64,000 nt of DNA, from assembly GCF_030316845.1 (NCBI RefSeq), contig NZ_JASZYS010000010.1:186001-250000 (forward strand), read 5' to 3'. This document shows positions 32,750-41,580 of the stretch, one piece after another. The notes under the pieces are model-generated. The model did not search any database. It had not been told where the DNA came from and worked only from the letters and a program-made list of their open reading frames with translations. A program made the translations under genes and the position numbers. Positions within the stretch are counted from its first letter, which is position 1. Each line of letters opens with the position of its first letter. Origin of the DNA: Variovorax davisae (GTDB taxonomy: Bacteria > Pseudomonadota > Gammaproteobacteria > Burkholderiales > Burkholderiaceae_C).

Positions 32750-34168
32750 ATGAACGCCGCCGCGACACCCCGACGCCCGCTGATCCTCCGGCACGCCGAC
32801 CGGCTGGTCACCATGGACGCCGCCCGGCGCGAGATCCCCGACGGCGCGCTCGTGACCGAGGGCCCGGCGGTGGCCTGGGTCGGCGCCACGGCGGAGCTGC
32901 CAGCGGTCTACGCGGAGGCCTTGGCGCGCGGCAAGGCCGACGCGATCGACCTGCGCGGCCACGTGGCGATGCCCGGGCTGGTCAACACCCACCACCACAT
33001 GTACCAGAGCCTGACGCGGGCCGTGCCCGAGGCCCAGGACGCCGAGCTGTTCGGCTGGCTCACGAACCTGTACCTGCTCTGGGCCCGGCTCACGCCCGAG
33101 ATGATCCGGGTCTCGACCCGGACCGCGATGGCCGAGCTGATGCTGTCGGGCTGCACCACGTCGAGCGACCATCTCTACCTGTTTCCGAACGGCGCGCGGC
33201 TCGACGACTCGATCGAGGCCGCCGAGGCCATGGGCATGCGCTTCCATGCGGCGCGCGGCAGCATGAGCGTGGGCAAGAGCCTGGGCGGCCTGCCGCCCGA
33301 CGAGGTGGTCGAGAGCGAGGACGCGATCCTGCGCGACAGCGAGCGCCTGATCGGCCGCTGGCACGATCCGTCGCGCCACGCGATGCGCCGCATCGTGCTG
33401 GCGCCCTGCTCGCCGTTCTCGGTCTCGCGCGACCTGATGCGGCTGTCGGCCGAACTGGCGCGCGAGCGCGGCGTCTCGCTGCACACCCACCTGGCCGAGA
33501 ACGACAACGACATCGCCTACTCGCGCGAGAAGTTCGGCATGACGCCGGCCGAGTACGCCGAGGACCTGGGCTGGGTCGGACCCGACGTCTGGCATGCCCA
33601 CTGCGTCAAGCTCGACGCGGCCGGCATCGCCCTGTTCGGCCGCACCGGCACCGGGGTCGCGCACTGCCCGTGCTCCAACATGCGGCTGGCCTCGGGCATC
33701 GCGCCGATCGGCGCCATGCGGCGCGCCGGCGTGCCGGTCGGCCTGGGGGTCGACGGCAGCGCCTCGAACGACGGCGCCCACCTGCTCGGCGAAGCGCGCC
33801 AGGCGATGCTGCTGCAGCGCGTGGGCTTCGGCCCGGCCGCGATGACCGCCCGCGAGGCGCTCGAGATCGCCACCCTGGGCGGTGCCCGCGTGCTCGGGCG
33901 CGACGACATCGGCGCGCTGGCGCCGGGCATGTCGGCCGACGTCGTGGCCTTCGACCTGCGCGGTGTCGGGCATGCGGGCGCCGGCCACGACCCGGTCGCC
34001 GCGCTGGTCTTCTGCCAGCCGGGCGCCGCCGCCCTGAGCGTGGTCGATGGGCGGGTGCGGATCCGGGACGGCCGCTTCACCGACCTCGACCTCGCGCCGC
34101 TGCTGGCGCGGCACCGCGAACTGGCCCGTACGCTGTATGAGCAGGCGCGCCACCCGCATCTGGCCTGA
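32750..34168 (+). CDS. Amidohydrolase, probable 8-oxoguanine deaminase
   Basis: The 472-residue metal hydrolase has the HxH motif H81-x-H83 in MPGLVNTHHHMYQSLTRA, further metal ligands in SLHTHLAEND and VWHAHCVKLD, and GLGVDGSASNDGAHLLGEAR. The segment LFGWLTNLYLLWARLTPEM is typical of 8-oxoguanine deaminases and of the related AtzB-type triazine hydrolases. It would convert 8-oxoguanine to urate and ammonia; another aminopurine or triazine substrate is possible. It stands alone, with no purine gene adjacent. Confidence 0.85.
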   Translation: MNAAATPRRPLILRHADRLVTMDAARREIPDGALVTEGPAVAWVGATAELPAVYAEALARGKADAIDLRGHVAMPGLVNTHHHMYQSLTRAVPEAQDAELFGWLTNLYLLWARLTPEMIRVSTRTAMAELMLSGCTTSSDHLYLFPNGARLDDSIEAAEAMGMRFHAARGSMSVGKSLGGLPPDEVVESEDAILRDSERLIGRWHDPSRHAMRRIVLAPCSPFSVSRDLMRLSAELARERGVSLHTHLAENDNDIAYSREKFGMTPAEYAEDLGWVGPDVWHAHCVKLDAAGIALFGRTGTGVAHCPCSNMRLASGIAPIGAMRRAGVPVGLGVDGSASNDGAHLLGEARQAMLLQRVGFGPAAMTAREALEIATLGGARVLGRDDIGALAPGMSADVVAFDLRGVGHAGAGHDPVAALVFCQPGAAALSVVDGRVRIRDGRFTDLDLAPLLARHRELARTLYEQARHPHLA

Positions 34169-34296
34169 GCCACGGCAGCCGGCACCCGCTCACCGTTTTC
34201 CGTGATGGCGCGATCGCGGATCTCTTTGTATCTTCGAGGGTTCCGCCCGGGGGTGGAGCCAATCAACGAAGTCATCGGAATCTGGAAGAGTGAGCC

Positions 34297-34593
34297 ATGC
34301 AGCCTGAGGTCGAGATCACGAAACGCGCGGACGGCAACTTCAAGGCGACCGTCGGGACCGGCGACGGCACCCACCACTACGCGCGCGAAGGACTGGTCTC
34401 GCTCGCCGAGTGCCTGCAGGACGCGGCCTCGGTGCTCGGCGACGAATTCAGCTACGCGACCGTCATCTACGACCGCCTGCGCATCGGCAGCTACCCGGTG
34501 GCCGTGATGGAGCACCGGGCCTTCGAACTGGCGGATGAGCTGATGGTGAAGTTGTCGAACCGGCGCGCGGAGGGCAGAGCGGCGCCGATATGA
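34297..34593 (+). CDS. Hypothetical protein (98 aa)
   Basis: A small soluble protein starting MQPEVEITKRADGNFKATVGTGDGTHHYAREGLVSLAECL, with a central acidic helix and a basic tail. GGAAGAG precedes the ATG. I recognise no family. The 128-bp gap before it, 34169-34296, holds no clear terminator. Confidence 0.65.
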   Translation: MQPEVEITKRADGNFKATVGTGDGTHHYAREGLVSLAECLQDAASVLGDEFSYATVIYDRLRIGSYPVAVMEHRAFELADELMVKLSNRRAEGRAAPI

Positions 34594-34630
34594 TGGCCGG
34601 GTCATCTACGAACGAACCGCGAGCCCCGTC

Positions 34631-35029
34631 ATGCTGAATTCCCTGGCGCCCTTTCTCCTGCATTGGGCCATCACGGCCCTCTCGCTCTGGGTCGCCAGCT
34701 ACATCTTTCGCGGCCTCAAGTTCGAGAGCACCGGCTCGCTGGTGATCTCGGCGCTGCTGCTCGGCTTCGCCAACGCGGTGGTCAAGCCGCTGCTGATCAT
34801 CCTGACCCTGCCGCTGACCTTGCTGACCTTCGGCCTGTTCCTGCTCGTGATCAACGCGCTGATGATCCTGCTGGTGTCGGCGCTGGTGCGCGGCTTCAGG
34901 GTGTCGGGCTTCTGGACCGCGCTGTTCGCGAGCATCTTCATCTCTCTGCTGAGCGTGTTCCTGGGTGCGCTGGTCGACACCAGTGGCCCGGATGCGATCC
35001 AGATGCCCAGCAGCGGCAACTGGCTCTGA
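34631..35029 (+). CDS. Phage-holin-superfamily-IV-like membrane protein
   Basis: The 132-residue protein has four hydrophobic helices and the motif ANAVVKPLLIILTLPLTLLTFGLFLLVINALMI, diagnostic of the holin-superfamily-IV (YvlD-like) membrane proteins. Despite the name these are common chromosomal membrane proteins with unknown function, and no phage gene is nearby. It is convergent with the YbaY-like gene 13 nt away. Confidence 0.85.
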   Translation: MLNSLAPFLLHWAITALSLWVASYIFRGLKFESTGSLVISALLLGFANAVVKPLLIILTLPLTLLTFGLFLLVINALMILLVSALVRGFRVSGFWTALFASIFISLLSVFLGALVDTSGPDAIQMPSSGNWL

Positions 35030-35042
35030 ACGCCGAGCGCCT

Positions 35043-35462
35043 CTAGCGCGCGACTTTGATCAGCATCAGGCTGGCCGTGCTGCCCTGGCCCTGGGTCAGC
35101 ACGGGGTGCGCGGTGTCGGTGACGAACAGCAGCTGGCCGCCCTGCAGGATGCGGGCCGACACCGTGTAGCGCATGCGCGGGTCGATGCGGGCCGGATCGA
35201 CGCCGAGCTCGAACTGGAACGGCACCTGCCGGCCGCCAGCACGGATGCGCTGCTCGGCAAGCACCACGGCGGCCACGTCCATGCGTGACACGTCGAGCAG
35301 TTGGACGACGACCTCGGCCTCGGGGTCGAGCGCGATGCGCTCGCGGTAGGCGACCGAGCCGGTCACGCGCAGGGGCACGGGCGCGCCCGGCGCTGCCGCG
35401 CAGCCCGCCAGCAGCACGGCGACGGCGCCGCCCAGGCCGAACAGGATCGAGCGTTTCTTCAT
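35043..35462 (-). CDS. YbaY-like lipoprotein
   Basis: The 139-residue product has a lipobox LAGC with lipidated C21 after a short signal (MKKRSILFGLGGAVAVLLAG). A beta-rich YbaY/pilotin-like domain follows (VTGSVAYRERIALDPEAEVVVQLLDVS; FQFELGVDPARIDPRMRYTVSARI). Proteins of this group sit in the outer membrane or periplasm and have no settled function. Its ATG overlaps the stop of the acetoacetate-CoA ligase gene (ATGA), so both are on one transcript. Confidence 0.82.
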   Translation of the reverse strand: MKKRSILFGLGGAVAVLLAGCAAAPGAPVPLRVTGSVAYRERIALDPEAEVVVQLLDVSRMDVAAVVLAEQRIRAGGRQVPFQFELGVDPARIDPRMRYTVSARILQGGQLLFVTDTAHPVLTQGQGSTASLMLIKVAR

Positions 35463-37468
35463 GCGGCCGGATTGTGCGCCTGCGCATGGCGCGCGGCGAA
35501 CGCCACGTACCAGTCGAGGCTGCCGGGGTTGGCCATCGCCTCGCGGTTCACCACCTTGTCGATCGGCTGCCCCAGCAGCAGCTTCTTGATCGGCAGCTCC
35601 TGCTTCTTGCCCGACAGCGTGCGCGGGATCTCCGCCACCTGGAAGATGTCGTCGGGCACGAAGCGCGGCGACAGCGAGCTGCGGATCGACTGCTCGAGCC
35701 GGCCGCGCAGCGCGTCGTCGAGCGCCACGCCCGGACGCAGCACCACGAACAAGGGCATGTAGCTCTCGCGGCCGAGGTATTCGAGGTCGACCACCATCGA
35801 GTCGAGCACCTCGGGCAGGGCCTCGACCGCGTTGTAGATCTCGCTGGTGCCCATGCGCAGGCCCTGGCGGTTGATGGTCGCGTCGCTGCGGCCGTAGATG
35901 ATGCAGCCGCCGTCCTCGCCGATCCTGATCCAGTCGCCGTGGCGCCAGACGCCGGGGTAGGTGTCGAAGTAGCTCGACAGGTAGCGCGCATTGCCTTCGT
36001 CGCCCCAGAAGAAGAGCGGCATCGACGGGATCGGCCGGGTGCAGACCAGCTCGCCGACCTCGCCGATCACCGGTTGGCCCTGGTCGTTCCAGGCCTCGAC
36101 CGCATGGCCGAGCTCGCGGCACTGCATCTGGCCCGGCACCTCGGGCAGCTCGCGGTTGCCGCCGACGAAGGCGCCGCAGAAGTCGGTGCCGCCAGAGATG
36201 TTGCACCACCACACGTTCTGCGCGCCCGCGTCGAGCACCTGCTGAGAGCCCCAGCGCTGCACTTCCTCCGGCAGCGGCGAGCCGGTGCTGCCGAGCGCGC
36301 GCACGCGCGACAGATCGCCGCAGTCCCTGGCGACCAGGCCGGCCTTCATGCAGTGGGTGAAGTAGGCCGCGCCGGCACCGAAGAAAGTGACCCGGTGCCG
36401 CGCGACGAAGCGCCACAGCACGCCCCAATCGGGCTTCTCCTTGCTGCCCGCCGGGTTGCCGTCGTAGATGCAGATGGTGGCGCCGAAGGCCAGGCCCGAG
36501 AGCTGCGAGTTCCACATCACCCAGCCGGTGGAGCTGTACCAGTGGTAGCGCTCGCCGAAGTTGTTGGCGCCATAGCTGGCGCCGACGTCGTTGTGCAGGC
36601 CACAGGCACGCATCGTGAGGAGGATGCCGCCCTGCCCGTGGACGATGGGCTTGGGCAGTCCGGTGGTGCCGCTCGAATAGACGATCCAGATCGGATGGTC
36701 GAAGGGCAGCCACTCGGGCTCGAAGGCCGCCACCTCGCCGTCGTCGCGCTCGGCGGCCTGCGTCCACTCGACATCGTGGGCCACCTCGGCGGCGGCGAAC
36801 GGGGTCTTCACCAGCAGCAGCTTCTGCACGCTCGGCAGCTGGCCGCGCAGCGCCTGCAGCACCGCGCTGCGGTCGAGCGGCTTGCCGCCGTAGTGCACGC
36901 CGTCGACGGCGATCAGCAGCTTGGGCTCGATCTGGCCGAAGCGGTCGGCCACGGCCGGCGTGCCCATGTCGGGGGCGCACACGCTCCAGATCGCGCCGAT
37001 GCTGGAGCAGGCCAGGAAGGCGACCATGGTCTCGGGCCGGTTGGGCATGTAGGCCGCGACCCGATCGCCGCGCCCCACGCCGAGCGAGCGGAGCGTGAGC
37101 GCCACCGAGGCGACCTGGCGGCGCAGTTCGGGCCACGACATCTCGCGCACCTCGCCGAGTTCGTTGTCGCTCACGATGGCCGGCATGCCCGCGGCATGGG
37201 CGGCGTCGGCGTGGCGCAGCACCTCGCGCGCGTAGTTGACCTGGGCACCGGGGAACCAGCGCGCGCCGGGCATGCGGGCGTCGGCCAGCACCGCCGCGTG
37301 CGGCGTCGGCGAGCGCAGCCCGGCGTAGTCCCAGATGCTCTGCCAGAAGGCATCGAGCTCGGTGACGGACCAGTGCCAGAGCGCGCCGTAGTCGTCGAAG
37401 CGAAGGCCGCGGGTCTGGTGCAGCCAGTCCTGGTACAGGCGGATCTGGGGAATGTGGGGGGCGCGCAT
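35459..37468 (-). CDS. Acetoacetate-CoA ligase
   Basis: The 669-residue acyl-adenylating enzyme activates acetoacetate to acetoacetyl-CoA, used for ketone-body use or polyhydroxybutyrate turnover. It has the adenylation motif IVYSSGTTGLPKPIVHG, and the family regions GWVMWNSQLSGLAFGAT, WWCNISGGTDFCGAFVGGN and IYGRSDATINRQGLRMGTSEIY. The N-terminal 100 residues (acetyl-CoA-synthetase-like extension) and the total length fit this family. It is divergent from a TetR gene that has two operator-like dyads in the shared 99-bp gap, so TetR control is likely. Confidence 0.93.
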   Translation of the reverse strand: MRAPHIPQIRLYQDWLHQTRGLRFDDYGALWHWSVTELDAFWQSIWDYAGLRSPTPHAAVLADARMPGARWFPGAQVNYAREVLRHADAAHAAGMPAIVSDNELGEVREMSWPELRRQVASVALTLRSLGVGRGDRVAAYMPNRPETMVAFLACSSIGAIWSVCAPDMGTPAVADRFGQIEPKLLIAVDGVHYGGKPLDRSAVLQALRGQLPSVQKLLLVKTPFAAAEVAHDVEWTQAAERDDGEVAAFEPEWLPFDHPIWIVYSSGTTGLPKPIVHGQGGILLTMRACGLHNDVGASYGANNFGERYHWYSSTGWVMWNSQLSGLAFGATICIYDGNPAGSKEKPDWGVLWRFVARHRVTFFGAGAAYFTHCMKAGLVARDCGDLSRVRALGSTGSPLPEEVQRWGSQQVLDAGAQNVWWCNISGGTDFCGAFVGGNRELPEVPGQMQCRELGHAVEAWNDQGQPVIGEVGELVCTRPIPSMPLFFWGDEGNARYLSSYFDTYPGVWRHGDWIRIGEDGGCIIYGRSDATINRQGLRMGTSEIYNAVEALPEVLDSMVVDLEYLGRESYMPLFVVLRPGVALDDALRGRLEQSIRSSLSPRFVPDDIFQVAEIPRTLSGKKQELPIKKLLLGQPIDKVVNREAMANPGSLDWYVAFAARHAQAHNPAA

Positions 37469-37509
37469 GCACCAAGCCTAGCGCCGCGGCCGGCCGCGCT
37501 CAATCGGGG

Positions 37510-37539
37510 TTGACCTCAGGGTTTGTACGTGTGTTCAAT
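37510..37539 (+). promoter_or_regulatory. Candidate sigma-70 promoter of the TetR-transporter operon
   Basis: TTGACC (37510-37515) and TTCAAT (37534-37539) are 18 nt apart. The -10 element lies inside the first TetR-type dyad, so repressor binding would block the promoter. Confidence 0.45.
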
Positions 37540-37560
37540 TTTTTTGTACAACCGTTCAAT
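37523..37560. promoter_or_regulatory. Two tandem TetR-type dyads, 21 bp apart
   Basis: TTGTAC-N4-GTTCAAT occurs at 37523-37539 and again at 37544-37560. Each copy is an imperfect inverted repeat of consensus TTGnAC-N4-GTnCAA. The 21-bp period places both sites on the same face of the helix. They fill the gap between acetoacetate-CoA ligase and the TetR gene and are the probable binding sites of that repressor for both directions. Confidence 0.68.
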
Positions 37561-37567
37561 ACGACCC

Positions 37568-38287
37568 ATGAGCACCCGCCCCCTGCCGGTCAAGCGCCGG
37601 GCGACCCGAGCCACCGCCGCCGAGGCGGCGCGGCCCGATCGCAAGCAGGCGATCCTGCTGGCGGCCGAGAAGCTGTTCGCGCGCCACGGCTACCACGTGG
37701 TGACGATCCGCCAGATCGCCGAGGAAGCCGGCGTGCCGCTGGCGCTGGTGGGCTACTACTACGGCCAGAAGCACGAGCTCTTCCACGCCATCTTCGCGCA
37801 CTGGGGCCACTCGATCGAGGAACGCCTCGACGGCCTGCGCGCGGTCGACAACGACCCGGCCGACCCGCGCACCTTGCCGCGCATCATCGAGGCCTTCACC
37901 GGCCCGGTGCTGGCCCTGCGCGCCAGCGCCGAAGGCGAGTACTACGCGCTGCTGGTGGCGCGCGAGCTGTACCACGCGACCGAGGAGGCCGACCGCGTGC
38001 TGCGCGGCTACTTCGACCCCCTGGCCGAGGCCTACATCGACGCCCTGCACATCGCGCTGCCGCATGCCACGCGCGGCGAGGTCGCCTGGGGCTACCAGTT
38101 CGCGCTCGGCGCCCTCTTGCACCACCTGAGCGACAACCGCATCGAACGGCTGTCGCGCGGCGAGAACCGGCGCGGCGATCCGGCGGCGGCGCCGATGCTG
38201 GTGCGCTTCATCGTCGGCGGCCTGCGCGCCGCGCTGCCGCGGCCCCGGACCCCGAACAAGAAAACCCACCCCAGGAGACAGACATGA
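37568..38287 (+). CDS. TetR-family regulator of the transporter operon
   Basis: The 239-residue protein has a TetR HTH at residues about 20-70 (DRKQAILLAAEKLFARHGYHVVTIRQIAEEAGVPLALVGYYYGQKHELFHAIF) and a helical ligand domain. ATG 37568 is favoured, since the upstream part of the frame is inside the operators. Its stop overlaps the binding-protein ATG (ATGA), making it the first gene of the ABC transporter operon. It is divergent from acetoacetate-CoA ligase. Confidence 0.9.
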   Translation: MSTRPLPVKRRATRATAAEAARPDRKQAILLAAEKLFARHGYHVVTIRQIAEEAGVPLALVGYYYGQKHELFHAIFAHWGHSIEERLDGLRAVDNDPADPRTLPRIIEAFTGPVLALRASAEGEYYALLVARELYHATEEADRVLRGYFDPLAEAYIDALHIALPHATRGEVAWGYQFALGALLHHLSDNRIERLSRGENRRGDPAAAPMLVRFIVGGLRAALPRPRTPNKKTHPRRQT

Positions 38288-39228
38288 TGAAACGACGCAA
38301 GCTGCTGTCGGCGCTCGGCGCCGCCGGCGTCGCGGCGGCGCTGCCCGCGCACGCCCAACCCGCCGGCCGGATCGTGTTCGGCTACACCGCCGTGACCGAT
38401 TTCGCCTCGGTCTTCGTGGCCGCCGAGGAGGGTTACTTCAAGAAGCGCAACCTCGACGTCGAGCTCAAGTTCATCCCGCTGAACTCCACCATCCCGGCCG
38501 CGCTGCAGTCCGACTCGCTGCAGATCGGCGGGCCGACGCCGTCGGTGTTCCTGCAGGCGGTCGATGGCGGGCTCGACCTGGTGCTGGTGGCGGGCGGTGG
38601 CCTGACCTCCAAGACCATCACCGGCTTCGGCCTGGTGGCGCGCGCCGGCTCGGGCATCAAGACGGCGCAGGACTGCGTCGGCAAGAAGATCGGCGTGCCG
38701 GGACTCGGCGCCTTCCTGCACGTGACCTTCCGCGCCTACCTGAAGGACAACGGCGTCGACTACCGCAAGGTGAACTTCGTCGAGGCCGCGTTCCCGCAGC
38801 ACGGCGACCTGCTGCGCGGCGGCTCGGTCGACGCGGTGGTGTCGGCGGACCCGTTCATGAGCCGCATCACCGACAGCGGCGCCGGCTACGTGGCCTCGTA
38901 CTACTCGACCTTCCTGCCCGAAGGCAACCAGACCATCGTGCACGCCGCCAAGCGCGAATGGGTGCAGAAGAACGGCGCCGCGGCGCGCGGCTTCCGCGAG
39001 GCGGTGCAGGAGGGCGCGGCCTTCATGCAGCAGCCGAAGAACGACGCCCGCGTGCGCGCCAGCATCGGCAAGTACATCAAGCTGCCGCCCGAGGTGCTGG
39101 CCAAGGTGCAGATCTCGCCGCCCGGTCCGCTGGTGAGCGAGAAGCAGCTCGCCTACTGGGTCGGCCTGATGAAGGAGCAGGAGATGCTCAAGACCGCGCT
39201 CGACGTCACGCAACTGGTCGTGAAGTGA
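38284..39228 (+). CDS. ABC transporter substrate-binding protein (NMT1/SsuA-like)
   Basis: The 314-residue periplasmic protein has a signal peptide (MMKRRKLLSALGAAGVAAALPAHAQ) and the SsuA/TauA/NMT1-like fold: GRIVFGYTAVTDFASVFVAAEEGYFKKRNLDVEL, IGGPTPSVFLQAVDGGLDLVLVAGG and VDAVVSADPFMSRITDSG. Members bind sulfonates, nitrate, thiamine precursors or aromatic acids. The ligand is unknown; the neighbouring catabolic genes suggest an organic or aromatic acid. ATG 38284 overlaps the TetR stop, and a second in-frame ATG follows directly. Confidence 0.88.
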   Translation: MMKRRKLLSALGAAGVAAALPAHAQPAGRIVFGYTAVTDFASVFVAAEEGYFKKRNLDVELKFIPLNSTIPAALQSDSLQIGGPTPSVFLQAVDGGLDLVLVAGGGLTSKTITGFGLVARAGSGIKTAQDCVGKKIGVPGLGAFLHVTFRAYLKDNGVDYRKVNFVEAAFPQHGDLLRGGSVDAVVSADPFMSRITDSGAGYVASYYSTFLPEGNQTIVHAAKREWVQKNGAAARGFREAVQEGAAFMQQPKNDARVRASIGKYIKLPPEVLAKVQISPPGPLVSEKQLAYWVGLMKEQEMLKTALDVTQLVVK

Positions 39229-40019
39229 ACGCCCGCGAGACCCGGGCGCCGGAGCTGCTCCGCATCGAGGGCGTCAGCATCCGCTACGACGGCCGCGAGG
39301 TGCTGTCGCCGACCTCCTTCGAGGTGGCGCGCGGCGAGTTCGTGTGCATCGTCGGGCCGAGCGGCTGCGGCAAGACCACCCTGCTGCGCGCCGCCAGCGG
39401 ACTGGTCGCACCCAGCGGCGGCGCGGTGCGGCGCCACGGCCTGCCGATGACCGGGCCGTCGCGGGAGGTGGCTTTCGTGTTCCAGGACTACGGCCGCGCC
39501 CTGCTGCCCTGGCGCACGGTCGAAGGCAACGTGAGCCTGGCGCTGGAGGCCGCCGGCGTGCCCGCGGGCCTGCGCGCGCCGCGCATCGCCGAGGCGCTGG
39601 ACAAGGTCGGCCTGGGCCGCCATGCGCGCAAGTTCCCGCTGCAGCTGTCGGGCGGCATGCAGCAGCGGGCGCAGATCGCGCGCTGCCTGGCCCAGAAGCC
39701 CGAGCTGATGATGATGGACGAGCCCTTCGGCGCGCTCGATGCACTCACCCGCCAGGGCCTGCAGGACGAACTGGCCCGGCTGGTGCGCGAGGACGGCCTC
39801 ACGGTGCTCTTCGTCACCCACGACCTCGAGGAGGCGATCTACCTCGGCGACCGCGTGATCGCGCTGCAGGCCGACCCCGGGCCGGGGCGCCCGAGCATGG
39901 CGCGGATGATCGAGGTCGCCATCCCGCGTCCGCGCGACCAGCTGACGACCAAGGAACACCCCGAGTTCCTGCGGCTGCGGCGCGAGCTGTTCTCCTTCAT
40001 CGCGCAGGGCCATGACTGA
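39225..40019 (+). CDS. ABC transporter ATP-binding protein (SsuB/TauB-like)
   Basis: The 264-residue ATPase has Walker A GPSGCGKTT, signature LSGGMQQR, Walker B LMMMDEPFGALD and switch VTHD, in the order and spacing of the nitrate/sulfonate/taurine class. GTG 39225 overlaps the previous stop (GTGA). It energises import with the two downstream permease genes. Confidence 0.93.
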   Translation: MNARETRAPELLRIEGVSIRYDGREVLSPTSFEVARGEFVCIVGPSGCGKTTLLRAASGLVAPSGGAVRRHGLPMTGPSREVAFVFQDYGRALLPWRTVEGNVSLALEAAGVPAGLRAPRIAEALDKVGLGRHARKFPLQLSGGMQQRAQIARCLAQKPELMMMDEPFGALDALTRQGLQDELARLVREDGLTVLFVTHDLEEAIYLGDRVIALQADPGPGRPSMARMIEVAIPRPRDQLTTKEHPEFLRLRRELFSFIAQGHD

Positions 40020-40785
40020 GCCACGCCGCGCAGTCTCCTTGCTGCGGCCCTGGGTGCTGCCGGCCTTGCTGCTGGGTGCCTTCGAGTGGTACGCGCGCCG
40101 CGCCGCCGCCCTCGGCAGCGATGCGCTGGCGCCGCCGAGTGCCGCGGCGCGGGCCTTCGCGGGTGCGGCCCTCGATGGCTCGCTGTGGCAGGCCACGGCG
40201 TTCACGCTCAGCACCGCGGCGCTCGGTTTGCTGCTCGGCGCCGTGCTCGGCATCGGCGGCGGCATCGTGCTCGGGCTCTCGCGCCGTGCCGCCGACCTCG
40301 GAATGCTGTCGATCGAGGTGCTGCGACCGGTGCCCTCGGTGGCACTGATCCCGCTGGCGATGCTGATGTTCGGCTTCGGCGTGCGCATGGAGCTGGCGAT
40401 CGTCGCCTTCGCCACCTTCTGGCCGATGCTGATCCTGGTGCAGGCGGCGGTGCGGCAGGTCGACCCGCGCCTGCTGGAGGTCAGCCGCGTGCTGGGCCTG
40501 TCGAAGCGCGACCGGGCTTGGAAGATCGTGCTGCCGGCGATCGTGCCGCGGCTGTTCGTGGCGCTGCGCCTGGGCGTGGCGGTGGCGCTGGTGGTCGCGG
40601 TGACGGTCGAGATCGCCGCCAACCCGAACGGCATGGGCTACGCGATGATGATCGCGCAGCAGAGCTTCGACCCGGCCCTGATGCTGGCCTGGCTGGGCTG
40701 GATCGGCCTGGTCGGCTATGCGATCAACGCCGCGATGCAGTGGCTGCAGCGGCGCGTGGCGCGGCGCATGGGCGCCACGCCATGA
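40012..40785 (+). CDS. ABC transporter permease 1 (SsuC/TauC-like)
   Basis: The 257-residue inner-membrane protein has about six helices and the cytoplasmic EAA-type loop EVSRVLGLSKRDRAWKIVLPAIVPRLFVALRLGV, which contacts the ATPase. Its start lies 8 nt inside the ATPase gene. Together with permease 2 it forms a heteromeric channel, unlike most SsuABC systems, which use one permease gene. Confidence 0.9.
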   Translation: MTEPRRAVSLLRPWVLPALLLGAFEWYARRAAALGSDALAPPSAAARAFAGAALDGSLWQATAFTLSTAALGLLLGAVLGIGGGIVLGLSRRAADLGMLSIEVLRPVPSVALIPLAMLMFGFGVRMELAIVAFATFWPMLILVQAAVRQVDPRLLEVSRVLGLSKRDRAWKIVLPAIVPRLFVALRLGVAVALVVAVTVEIAANPNGMGYAMMIAQQSFDPALMLAWLGWIGLVGYAINAAMQWLQRRVARRMGATP

Positions 40786-41537
40786 ACCGTCGCCTCGGCC
40801 CCTGGATCGGCTCGGCCGGCGTGCTTGCGGCGCTGGTCGCGCTGTGGTGGGCCGCCAGCCACGCCGGCTGGGTCAGCCGCGTGTTCCTGCCCACGCCCGA
40901 GGCCACGGCGGAGAGCCTCGCCGAGGGCCTGCGCGGCGACCTGCTCGGCTACACGCTGGCGACCGTCGGCCGCATGCTCGAAGGCTGGCTGCTGGCCTCG
41001 GTCTTCGGCGTCGTGCTCGGCGCCGCCATCGGCGTTTCGCCGTCGGTGCGCGCCTGGGTCCAGCCGACGCTCGAATTCATCCGCCCGCTGCCGGCCTCGG
41101 CGCTGCTGCCGCTGGCGATCTCGATCTTCGGACTCAACCCCGGCATGGTGCTGTTCGTGGTGGCCTTCGGTGCCATGTGGCCGGTGCTGCTGGCGACCGT
41201 GCACGGCTTCGCGGCCGTCGAGCCGCGGCTGTCCGAGGTGGCGCGCTGCCTGCAGCTGCCGCGCGCCGCCTTTGTCTGGAAGATCGGCCTGCCGAATGCG
41301 CTGCCCGACATCCTGGCCGGCATGCGGCTGTCGATGACCATTTCGCTGATCGTCGCCGTGGTCGGCGAGATGATCGCCTCGCAGAGCGGGCTGGGCCAGG
41401 CCATCCTGCTGGCGGCGCGCAGCTTTCGCGCCAGCGAGCTGTTCGCCGGCATCGCGCTGCTGGGCCTGATCGGCTTTGCCAGCAACGCGCTGCTGGCGGT
41501 CGCGGAGAAGAAATTGCTGCGCTGGCAGCACACGTGA
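40782..41537 (+). CDS. ABC transporter permease 2 (SsuC/TauC-like)
   Basis: The 251-residue permease has an EAA-type loop EVARCLQLPRAAFVWKIGLPNALPDILAGMRLSMT and about six helices. It is a paralogue of permease 1 and overlaps it by 4 nt (ATGA). The pair suggests a heterodimeric membrane domain. It precedes the cyclase gene by 43 nt. Confidence 0.9.
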   Translation: MNRRLGPWIGSAGVLAALVALWWAASHAGWVSRVFLPTPEATAESLAEGLRGDLLGYTLATVGRMLEGWLLASVFGVVLGAAIGVSPSVRAWVQPTLEFIRPLPASALLPLAISIFGLNPGMVLFVVAFGAMWPVLLATVHGFAAVEPRLSEVARCLQLPRAAFVWKIGLPNALPDILAGMRLSMTISLIVAVVGEMIASQSGLGQAILLAARSFRASELFAGIALLGLIGFASNALLAVAEKKLLRWQHT

Positions 41538-41580
41538 GACCTTGCTCTGTCCCCAACTGACCCCAAAAAGGAGCCCCACC

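Noticed and set aside
34631..35029. Holin-like gene considered as a sign of a prophage
   Set aside because: The holin-superfamily-IV name covers common chromosomal membrane proteins, and no lysin, integrase or other phage gene is near.
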